Shown here: positions 14,101-26,100 of the stretch, piece by piece | Numbering within the stretch: the stretch's first letter is position 1 | Layout: each line of letters starts with the position of its first letter | Assembly: GCF_021917145.1 (NCBI RefSeq) | Contig: NC_061082.1 | Span: 11,692,237 to 11,756,236, forward strand | From: Hypomesus transpacificus | Lineage: Eukaryota > Chordata > Actinopteri > Osmeriformes > Osmeridae | Direction of reading: 5' to 3' | Length of the DNA stretch: 64,000 bases | Notes under the pieces: generated by a model | Told to the model about the DNA's origin: nothing | Seen by the model: the letters and a program-made list of their open reading frames with translations, nothing else | Database searches by the model: none | Position numbers and translations under genes: made by a program

Positions 14101-17100
14101 GTGGAGGAGAGTGCTACCTGGGTGGGGGTGAGTGCTACCTGGGTGGGGGAGAGTGCTACCTGGGTGGAGGAGAATGCTACCTGGGTGGAGGGTGCTACCT
14201 GGGTGGAGGAGAGTGCTACCTGGGTGGGAGTGAGTGCTACCTGGGTGGAGGAGAGTGCTACCTGGGTGGAGGAGAGTGCTACCTGGGTGGAGGGTGCTAC
14301 CTGGGTGGAGGAGAGTGCTACCTGGGTGGAGGAGAGTGCTACCTGGGTGGAGGGTGCTACCTGGGTGGAGGAGAGTGCTACCTGGGTGGGGGTGAGTGCT
14401 ACCTGGGTGGGGGAGAGTGCTACCTGGGTGGAGGAGGGTGCTACCTGGGTGGAGGAGCCTGACGAGGCACTGGGAGGGGGGCAGGGTCCGTCCTGCAGGG
14501 AGAAGTGTGCGATGAAGACGATGAGTTTGGCAAAGGCTCCCCTGACCTCGGCACTGGGGCACTCCAACAGGTACTCGGAGAAGCGGTTAGCGCAGGCAAA
14601 CAGGACGTTGTTTGCAAACCAGTAGCGTACGCTCTTACTGTGCCTTAGGAGGACACACAGGCCGTCATACCTGGATGGGGGGGAAACAGGAGAAGGGTTA
14701 GGGTGGGGGGGCGTGGGTGGGTGGAGAGAGAGCAGGTTTAGTGTGGCGAGGTAGGTGGAGAGAGAGAGAGAGAGAGCGGATGTTACCAGTCACTTGCTGG
14801 ACCCCGCACCACCTTCTTGGTGTGGAAGCCAGTGCTGAAGAGGAAGCGGGCGGCTAGCTGGGCGCTGATCATAGCCATCTCTTCCGCCTCTGGAAGCAGA
14901 TGGTCTTGGCCTGGCGGGTCAGAAATACCATCAGATCACACTGCGTGACTGCATATAATCTTACAAGGACACTCAAGTACTCTCTATCCAAGACAATGAA
15001 CACTAATTCAAAGGGAACTCCGATAATGTGAATCTGCTTCATTCAAAGCATCATAACTGCACTGTGGAACTGTCTTTTGTTCAAATCAAATGCTAAAACC
15101 AAGCGACACCTCAGCCAGAATGACCCAGACAGGAGAGAAGAGTTGGGGTTAGACAGGATAGTATTTGTACGTACCAGGAGGGGGGTTCAAATAGACACTG
15201 TTACAGGTCAGAAGTTTCTTAATGAACTGGAAGTATTCCAGGCTGTATTGCATACGGTTGTGCATGAACTGCACGTTCTGCTTGCGCACGCTGCACTCAA
15301 TGACCCCCGGCATCTTGACCTGGTGGGGCTTGGAGGACGAGAGGGTCAGCTCGGAAATGTACTTGACCAGCTCGTTGTCCTTGTCCATGGAGTCCATCCT
15401 CTCGTAGAACAGGATGTAGGCGTTCCACCAGCGCTTCTGCCTCCGGTAGGACATCCTCTTCATCATGTGGTCAAACACCTCCCCCATGTACTCGCCGCCG
15501 AAGCACTGGCTCTTCATCTCCTCCTCGTCGTCCATCTTGCACTCGGTGACGTCGCCGTCGTCAAACTTGTACCAGCGGTTGCGCTCTCCGTCGCCGCCGT
15601 TCCTCTGGATGATGTAGGAGTAGTAGTGTCCTCCGCTGGCCTGGCCCGAGTGCACCAGCACTCCCACCAGGCCGTACTGAGAGCTGCCAGGGGGCTCCGG
15701 GTCGGGCTGGATGAGCTGGCTCTCGGGATTGACGTGGTCTCCCTCCAGCTTGGCCACCCCTGCTACTGTGTAGGGCTCCATGTCCAGCTCGCGGGGGAAC
15801 TCAAAGTAGTCGTTGAACTTGATGGCGCACTCCCTCTCCCAGTCGTAGTCGAAGCGCTTCAGCTGGATGGCCAGGACCGGGGGCAGCTTCTTAATGAGCA
15901 GGCGCTTCACTGTGTCCACCTGGGGGTGGGGGGGGTGGGGGTGGCAATTGTAGTGGCATTAGTTGAGCTGTTACCTTATCACAGAGGTTGGTTTAAAGTT
16001 ACAATTGCAAAGTCACAGGTAGTCGGTGGTAGGGTTAAACTGTGCTGTTTTCTCAGGTGTGTGTGTGTATGTGGTGGGGGTTCTAGACTGAGTTGTGATT
16101 TTACCTTCTTGTTACACTTTTCACAGTGGTAGGCGTTGGCTCCTTCCAGCAGGTCTCCCTTGACATACTGCTCCATGGAGTCTAAAAGGTTCTGGTGGTT
16201 CCTGATGTCCACATTCAGAGTGGTGAACGACTCCTCACACTCATACCTACACACACACAAAACAGTTGAGTTACCAGAAAATCGTATATATTACATATCA
16301 AAAGAAATGACAATAGATCAAAGAGTCAAACATGAGTTACATTGGCTCTAGTAGTTCTTACTTATAAAATGAATATCAAAACTACAAATAATACTACAAT
16401 TTAATAAAAAGTAAACTTACTCTGATGCACTGGTACCATATATTACCTACAATTTAAACAGTGTGTGTGGTGTGTGTGTGTAGTGTTTACTAAGTGTGTG
16501 TGTGTGTGTCTGTGTACCTGTGAGGACAGCCCTGGCAGATCTTCTGGTCAGCAAAGGAACCTCCCAGGACCTTGCTGAGCATGGAGGTATGTCCCAGAGC
16601 CTTCAAGGCCTCGTCCAGACTGTCCACTAGCGAGTTGAAGAACTCCAGCGCATCATGCTGCTCTCGCAGGTTCACCGGCTCGCCCCACAACCTGGAACAC
16701 AGGGCAGGTACTGTGAGTGAGAATAATGATTGAGGGGTAGGAAGGGTGGGTGGGATGAAGGGGTAGGAAGGGTGGGTAGGGCCTCTTGGGGAGGGGTAGG
16801 ACCTTCACCTGAACTGCTTCCAGAAGCCTCTGGGGACGTAGTACTGCAGCCTGGAGGCGGCCAGATGACCAAAGATGACCTGTAAGTGGCGCAGCACCCC
16901 GATGTTGTACTCCTTCCTGTCTTCAGACTTGCTGAGGGAGGGCTTGTCGTCAAACTGGTGGTGGTAGCTGAACACCTCATCACGAGGATCCACATTGGTC
17001 TGGAGGAATATAAACCAGTGAATAAACGCAACATAAACAAAATACTGTAACCAGCCAGTCTGAATGACTATGCTGTATCCTCCACTCTGTGTGTTCCATC

Positions 17101-20100
17101 ACCCTGCTCTGCACTCACCTCACTCTCCTGCTTCTCGTCTCCTGACATGTCGTCGTCCACGGCGGTCCCGGTGCCCTCCACGGCCAGGATACCGTTGCGG
17201 ATGGGTGGGATCATGTAGAGCTGCTGGATGACAGAGTTCATGTAGCAGGTGGCGCCCGCGTTCTTCAGCCCCACGAAGCCTTTGGTGGGCCGAGGCCCTA
17301 CAGGAGGAAGGTACTCCCACTCTGTCAGAGCCTCGCAGCCTGGGGAGGTCAAGTCAGAACACACAGTTATCAGTTAGGCCAACCGGTCGGATGCAACTTA
17401 TTCCTAGAGCCTTGTCATGAACATAATAATGGAGATGGTATGGTGGTGGCTAGGTGATAAGGATTTGATCCTGGCTAGATACTACATGTATGTTAGCACC
17501 TTGGCTAGATGATACATGTCTGTTAGCATCCTGGCTAGATGATACATATCTGTTAGCATCCTGGCTAGATGCTACATATCTGTTAGCATCCTGGCTAGAT
17601 GATACATATCTGTTAGCATCCTGGCTAGATGATACATGTCTGTTAGAATCCTGGCAAGATGCTGCATGTATGTACATACATCCTGGCTAGATGCTGCATG
17701 TATGTTAGCATCCTGGCTAAATGCTGCATGTATGTTAGCATCCTGGCTAGATGCTGCATGTATGTTAGCATCCTGGCTAGATGATACATGTCTGTTAGCT
17801 TCCTGGCTAGATGCTGCATGTATGTTAGCATCCAGGCTAGATGATACATGTCTGTTAGCATACTGGCTAGATGCTACATGTCTGTTAGCATCCTCCATTG
17901 CTGGGGGCTCCATAGCGGTTCTCACCTTGGTAGTACATGTCAGTGAGTGTGTCAGTGATTTGTTTGAGGTTGCGCACGCAGCCCACAGCCAGCGCCACCA
18001 GCAGCTCGAAGCCAGCGTTGATGGAGGCAGGGCTGCTGCATACTGGAATGGCCTGCTCAGGGGGGAACTCCCCGCTCTTCATGTACTGCAGGTAGACATT
18101 AGACGCTGGGAAGATGAAGTCATCAATCAGCTCCTGGAGAGAGAAGAGGAGGGGAGGTTATCCTTTCCTGTTTACCTATGCTGCTTCTCAACCCACATCC
18201 ATCTGAACTTCCTATCATGGTGAGGTTGGCTCCTCCCCTTCCTCCAACCATGGGGCGCTTGGACCCTCCCCCATCTTCCTCTCTTGAGGAGGCTGACCCT
18301 TCCCATGATGAGGTGGGCCCCTCCCCCTCCCTCCTACCTTGATGAGGTTGGCGCCTCCCTTCTCACAGCCGATGTAGAACTTCTTCTCTGGCGTCTGGAA
18401 TGCCAGCAGCTCCTTGGTGATGCCGATGTGGCCCTCCAGGATGGTCTCCTCCACCCCGGTCTCACCTGTCCTCTTCACCTCGTCCTGGCCATACACACAC
18501 TCATCAACTCTGGGCCTGGACACTCAGGCATCACAATGCTGCACTTCTGGGTGCCAAAGTGAATCGTGCAAGTCGGGCGTCTCCTGGGTCTCACCCTGAT
18601 CCTCTTGAGCCAGTCGATCTGGTTGTTGAGCAGCACCTCTGCGTTGGGCAGGTTGATGTTGCTGTTGTAGGCATAGTTTAGCAGAAGCCTCAGGAGGGTG
18701 AAGTAGTCTCCTGCATGCTTGGCCCGCTCCTTAGCTGTGCTCTGGAGCACACACACACACAGGTCAGGTCAGGATGCCCAGAGTACAGTGCCCCCCCCCC
18801 CACCCTCAGTGACCCCTGACCTGAGTACTCACCCCCAGCACAGTGAAGAGCAGGGTGATGAAGAAGAGGAGGGGTCTGTGTCCCATGCAGCACCTGGTGG
18901 CCATGAGGAAAAACTGCTCCTGGGCCATCTGCCGGACAGACCTGCACACACACACACACACGCACACACACCAGGTGTTCATATAGCCCAACACACACAC
19001 ATTCATATAGTCTGACACACACGCACACAGACAGACACACAGCATACTTGCTGTGGCAGTGTAGCAGCAGGTCTATAATGAAGGTCTGCCAGGCCTTCTC
19101 CTTGCTGAGTGTGTCCAGAGCCGTGGGCAGGAGGGCGAAGCACAGGGTCATGACCTCCAGGGCCTCACAGCACACCTGCTCATCCTCCCCATCTGGCTCC
19201 TGCCCCGTGTTGGTCTGGAAAGGAACACACACACACACAATATGGGTGTGTTCAATATGGGTCTTCGTCTATGTTCTGGTTGGACGAGATCAGGGGGCTC
19301 AAAGTGCCGGCCGACAGGCCATTAGCTTGAACACCGTGGATCTAACCTGTATCAACTTTAACACCATCTGATACATCTAACATGCACTAGCTTTAACACC
19401 TTAGATCCAACCTGTACTAGCTTACACACCTTCTCATAGATCTTGCTAATCTCTTCGTTGGAGCTGAAGACCAGCTGCACTGTGCCACAGCCTGAAGCCC
19501 ACACGATCTTCTGCACGGCCCGGATCACACAGATGTCTGGGATGTACTTAGAAGCCTGGAAGAAGTTCTGAAAAAGAAAAGGCCAGAGGTCGACATTCGT
19601 AACTCATGTAGTCATCCTTCCGTGACACAAACCCATCTTTCCAGGTCTCTCTCTCTCCTCACCTCATCAGAGATCTGCTGGGCCAGCCGTATGGCCACGT
19701 TGCGCAGCATGCATTCGGAGGCGGGGTTGGGGATGTGCTGCAGGGCGGTCTGCAGCACCAGGGCCTGGTCGTGTGTGACCTGGTTGATCTGGAGGGAAAG
19801 TGAGGGCCATTACAGCTTCTACAGGTACAGTCCTGCACTTTTGTGATTCATGTTGTTTAATTTGTAACTTGTATAACTGCATGCTCTTATGGGTCTTCCC
19901 TTTGGCACTTGTTTAGCTTTTCACAATGTATGCTTCATGTTTTGGCTACTTGCAATGTTTGGGACTATCCCGTTGTTATGATCAGTGACCTATGCTCTTT
20001 TGTAAGCTCTCTCTTGGAAGTCGCTTTGGATAAAAGCGTCTGCTAAATGAATAAATGTAAATGTACAGCTTCGCACAGGCCTCAGGCAGGGCAACAGGCA

Positions 20101-23100
20101 GAACTGGTTAACTGTGGTATGTGAACTATGCAGGAAACTAGTCATAAAGGGTGGGGTTTTAAGTGCGCATGTTGTCAAAGTGTTATCAAAGTGTTCATGT
20201 TAAGTCAGTGTGTCTGTGTGCGTGTGGTGGGTGTATATTTATTCAGTTTGTGTGTGTGTATGATGATTGCGTGTGTGTTTCTGACCGGCGAGACAGGGAT
20301 GCTGCCCTCAGCGTTGGGCTGGCAGGCTTCCGCCACGGCCCTGACGTGTCCAAAGCCCACGGCGGTCAGCAGCAGCTTGGCGATCTTCAGAGCGTTGAGG
20401 TACGCCCCCCGCCGCGTCTCCATGTCTGCGCTCGTCAGGAAGTTGTTCCTGGTGAGCATGCTCAGTACGAGCGGGAGACCTCCGCTCTTCAGGAAGTTGA
20501 ACTGGAAGTCACAGGCTTCCTCGCCCAAGGTGCCGCTGGCAGGCATGAGCAGAGAGTACACCACCTGGGGGAGGAGGGGGGAAAATGTCAGGGTCCCAAA
20601 CGCGTAACCAACCCTCATAGCTCACCCTAAACCCCTCACAAACTAACCCTCATGACAAACCCTGACAACAAACGGGTGCAAACTCTCTCACACAGATCCA
20701 CACTACCCACCTCGATGAGGTAAAGCACTTGTGAAGGAGGGGGCCCAAAGAAGCGGGAGTCTAGACTGGGACTGAGGCTGTTCTCCCCCAGCTTGGCATG
20801 GTCCAGACACCCCGCACGCAAGCTGCCCACTGTGGTGTGATCTAGGAACACACGCACACACAGCAGGACCAGTCAGAATCCTTTTGAAAATTCCCAAATA
20901 CAGATGTTATGCATCCCAAAGACTGTCAAATCTAACATGACTAAAATGAGTAGTGTGCTTCCTGGGCTGGTCTGGGCTGATCAAAGATGTGTTTTCCTTT
21001 GTGGTTGTTTGCTTTAGTTCTGTGGGTTTGTGTGTACCTGTGGGAATGCTTGTTTTGTGTATACGTTTGTGTGATTGTAATTGTTCTGTGCGCATTTACG
21101 GACATTTTTCATAACTGAATAATAACATAACAGAGCAATGAGTATTTTATGTGATATTGAAACATCATTCAGCATGTCATAAATAATGTAAGCATTTGAT
21201 TCATCATTTGATTTATCCTTGGAACATTTAATTTATAATTTAAATTACGTTTTAAAAGGAAAAACCTTCAATAGGCATTTATAATCTCAGCAAAACCTTC
21301 CATAGGCATGGACAGCTACAATGTGTGTGTGTGTGCGCACGTGCGTACCTGGAGGCATGAGCTTCATGAGCAGCCTGGCTCCATCTCGGAGCAGGGGCAT
21401 GGCGAGGCTGCAGCCCAGGTCGGCCACCTGCCACAGGAAGGACACGTAGCGCAGGTGCAGAGACATGATCTGGAGACGAGGGCAGACGGAGGATTTACGC
21501 TTCAGCATATCCACTCAGGAGGTCGTCTACAGGCGTGCTCATCTGTCTACGAGTGCATTCGTTTGGGTATGCTGTGTGTGTGTGAGGGCGCATGTCTCTC
21601 ACCACCCCGGGAAGGCAGCTCTCAACCTCCGGGTTAGGTCCATCGCTGAAGTGGTTGCCGTGGTTTCCAGGTGAGCCGGTGGAGGAGTCCGAGGAGCTGT
21701 CTGGACTGGAGGGCATGTTGGCACTCACCTGGGTGAGCTTGGCTGTAATCAACTACAGACACACAAGCATATATTGGTCCAAATGTCCAGTTATGACAGA
21801 CAATATAGTGACAGACGGAAGCCTCAAACTTGAATAAAACCCACCGTTTTATCTTTGAGACTGAGCTGCCCAATCAGCTTCCTGTCGTCCGCTGGATCCA
21901 CCACCTCTCCACCAATGAACAGTTCTATCTTGGTGTGAGTGGCATTGGCCTTGATCCTGGTGAGGATGCCTCTGCGCACGGAGCCGATGGTGTCGTTGGT
22001 GTGAGACCAGATGTCCAGGTCGTCGACCTGGCGGCCCTGGTTGGGGAACCGCACGATCAACGTGATGTGCTTCCCACGGAACGCCCTGAGAGAGGAGGGC
22101 AAAAAGAGGGGCTTAGAAAATGTGTGTGTGTCTCTGTGTGTGTGTGTGTATGTGTCTGTCTGTCTGTCTACCTGGACATGGGCAGTATGGTCCTCTCCTC
22201 GTGGTAGTCGCTGTCGCACTCGTTGATGTACTCCTTCAACACGGTGAGCACTCGGACCATGCGGACGGCCTCCTGGCGGGCAATATTGACGCTGTCCTTG
22301 TCCCCGTCTAGCACACATAGTGTGTCGTACGATGCCTTGAGACGGTCAAAACAGGACTGGATGAAATCCTCGTGGATCTCAACCTGCAGGTAGAGAGAGA
22401 GAGGTCAAATGATGGAACTTGTACAAATAAAGAATATTTAGGAGTTTAACACCAGAAATAAAAGAAGGGTTTTTAGGACTTACTTGACCCCCTTTCTTTT
22501 TAAGTATCTACAAAAGCTATGTTTTCCCTTTTAGTAACGAGATGTTTCTGTGTACCTGGTTGACCTGTAGTTTGGGTCCCAGGTTGGTGTAGATCTCCTT
22601 CAGCAGGTCTATGGCTCGGCTGGCGATGTCATCACTTCCCTGAATGACCACCTGTGGGGGCAGGGTGATGAAAGAGATCAGGACTCGTGTGATTGTGTTT
22701 CAGAGCACACGTGTAGGCTTAAGCTGCTATGGGTCAGACTAGTGGCCTGATCTCAAAAAGGGCCATTCAACTTCCAGCCTGGAGAGTGAGCCACAGAGCG
22801 AGAGAGAAACAGGGACAGAGAGGGGCATTGCTAGGAATTAGCGACCGCCAGTCATTCTAGATCCCCGAGAGGAGGTTCTAGATCCCTGACAAGAAGTTCT
22901 AGATCTTTGAGAGGAGGCTCTAGATCCGAGAGGGATGTGGAATCAGTACACATGCCTCCTTCCTTACTTTGGTGTTGTCAATGCATTTTTACACATAGAA
23001 GGATTAGAGAGCAATGTAGGTCAACCAAAATGCACAGCTGCTCTCAACTGGGCCAGCTCCTGCTTTCCTACAGCAGCAGGCTTGCAGCTAGCAGTTCCAG

Positions 23101-26100
23101 CAGTTGCTCTGAAACAATCTAATCACCTCTAAACTCTCCAGCTGGAGATAACATGCAGGGCATTCAGATGCAGCACTCAAGGCAGATTTCTGAAGATTAT
23201 TCCCTTGTTGGTTTTGTGTCAAGCCATAGCAGAGACGTCATCCGTTTATCAGGATTTCCCGCAGAAAATGTGTTGGTTAAGGTGGTAGGGTGGGGTAGGG
23301 TGGGGTCAACTTTGTGCGATAGACTAATGCGGGGGGGGGGGGGGGGGGGGGCTAGTTTGTGCGATAGACTAATACATTCTGCAGAGAAGAGAGACTGGCT
23401 TTTTGGAATGGAAGGGAGAAAACAAGACAGAGTAACACGGTGGATAGCGCTATAAAAAATAAAAAAAACACAACAGCGTTAAGGCAGCAGGCGCGTGTTG
23501 CTTAGACGGCCGCCTCAGCTGAAAAGTGCTGCGGGAAACCCTGCATTTATGTTTCACATGGATCCTCAGAGCCATTTACAGAAGTTTCAGGTGAAATGGG
23601 CCTAGCTATATCGGAACTTGGCAACTGCAACACTGTGAAAGCCGCAACAAATCTAAAGGCGTATGTGGGTTTCTGACTGACCCTCCAGAGGTAGTCCAGG
23701 CCGATGAGCTCCAGGTCGTCCATCATGTAGGCCCTGCGCTTGGCCACCAGCTTGCCCTCGCGGCAGTTGACCGCCTTGAAGAACCTCTCGAAGCACTTCA
23801 TACCGTTCTCCGTCAGCAGAGACGGATCCAGCTGCAGGACGTTGTTCTCGAAGAAGTCCTTGTTAATGTCCGGGTCCAGATCAGGTTCATCCCCCATCAG
23901 CTTGGAGTACCTAAGTGGAGACATGGCAGCGTTTATTGGCCAGGCAGCTCCAGAACAGGAAGGTCCCTAGGATGGACTGTGTGGACCGACTCAACTGATT
24001 GACTTTGATGCGTTTCGAATAGGCCAGAGTAGTATTTCCTGAATGTAAGTGTGAGTGTTGGGAATGAGCGCTACCATTTAAAGCAGGCCTCTCGGTCACA
24101 GAGGAACACAGCGTTCTCAGCCAGACACTTCCAGATCTGCTTGGCTTGTGGGGCGCACAGCCACAACTGGCCGTCCTTCAACAGGAACCTGCACATACAC
24201 ACAGCCTCCATGTTATACACCGTCACAACACACAGCTTCCATGTCAACACACACAGCTTCAATGAGTATGTTTACATGCACACTAATACTCTAACCGTCA
24301 TTACGAATAGAACAATATTCCGAATTTGATACGGTCATGCTTAGCAACAGCATATTCTGTTTTGGAAATTTGGTCAGAATGTTAGAATTTTCCCATTAAG
24401 ACATAAGAGTATGTGCTAATATTATTCCGGTTTTGGGAGCTTTCTTTGGACATGCATACAGGCATTCAGAATATGCAACTCAGCGGGGGTTTTTGTGCGC
24501 AGTTTTATAGCAATCATTTTACCTTTAAACTGTAAAATCTCACACCTATAAGATCTGTATCTTAATTTTATGTTGATGGCCTGACAATGTCATACCTCAG
24601 GAAGTTGAGTCTCTCCTGCACTTCCTGGACGTGGCTGTAGCGACTCCCTGGCCTCACCGTCTGAGGGTCAAACTCCGCTTGCTCCGCTACAGAACACACA
24701 CATCAAATGGTTCATTTATGTGCCATGCAGGCAGTAGGTTACCACACATACACACACAGTACAGAAGGTAGGCTACCACACACAACCACACAAGCAGCTC
24801 CACCATGTACAAGTACACCCCACAACCTACACACAAGTGCTTCCTCTCCCCCTAGATGCACTAGGGCTTCCTGGTCCAGACAAACAGCAGCCGATCTTGA
24901 ACTAGAGTTAGTTCTCGCTATCTGGGAGACCTATTACCCAATAAGCCTATCTGGTAGGGGTGGGGAATCGTTTCGCATTTGAATCGCGAATCAGTCTTCT
25001 AGCGATTCATATCGATTCACAAATTTCAAAAATCGATTTCTTTCTTAAAATGTTATATAACAATGACTTTATAGAAACAAGTAACACTAAACTGGAATCA
25101 TATGTAAGCATATATCAAAACTTGATAAAAAATTGAATACAAATGCATTCACGATTTATCGAATTGTGACCTCCAATAATCGATTTGAATCGTGACGAAC
25201 CAAAAGACTCTCACCCTACTATCTGGACCTTGCTTTGGGACCAATCAAGGGGAATCAAGACCAACCTTTGGAGAACAGCCTCATAGTGTCCATGTAGGCT
25301 GACAGGCTCTCAGCCACCAGGGTGACCAGCGCGTGGTTGTGCTGCAGCTGGTTGATCAGGTCGTGGCGGTAGAACACGTGAGGACTCCTCTGGGTCTGGC
25401 TGTAGAAAGAGAGGAGGGAAAATGGAGAGAGTGAGTAAGGAAGTGTGCATCAGAAAAGAAGAAAAAAATTAAAATTAAATGATGACATCTGTACAAACGT
25501 ACATCTCCCAATAATATATCCGATTACATTGATTTTAGACATATTGATATTTACTATGTGTGTGTGTGGACATGAGTACGTGTGTACCCTTCTTTCTACC
25601 ATAAGGAACAGCAGGTGAATTTGGATCATTGAATCACTATGTTGTTTGTCTTAGGAAATGTGAGTAAGTTAGCCCCCGGAATGTGAACTCAAACATGTCT
25701 CAGCCTGATTGGAGCTGACAGGAGCACAAACAGAAGAAACCCACGTCAGTCTCAAACCACACCCTGGTCCCACATAGGACCCACCAACCACCCTCCTAAG
25801 AGCTCTTTCTGGACAAGCGCCCCAAGGTCACTATGGGAGACAGGGTGCTGTTTGAGGTCTGAACAGAGGACAGAATAGCTGAAGCAGATCTATGAATGAA
25901 AGTTTACATTAGAGATCTGTGTTGCTAAAAATTGAATGAAATCAGATACACAAAATGTACAGTATAGAAATTGTCACAATAATATTCCCCAAATTAGCTG
26001 TCAACTTACCCCACTAAGTTCGTTTGTATGTTAATAGGCATTTTCTTTCTGAAAAACAACAGGCATTTGTGCTACATATTTGCTTAATTTACTGGAAACA

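Noticed and set aside
13596..14625. Long plus-strand frames of CYLGGGE and ATWVEES repeats
   Set aside because: They are antisense readings of the 21-bp array. Every frame stays open because units are multiples of three without stops.
15077..16132. 351-codon plus-strand frame
   Set aside because: It is antisense to the large usp9 exon 35, where GC-rich coding sequence keeps the opposite strand open. It has no family resemblance.
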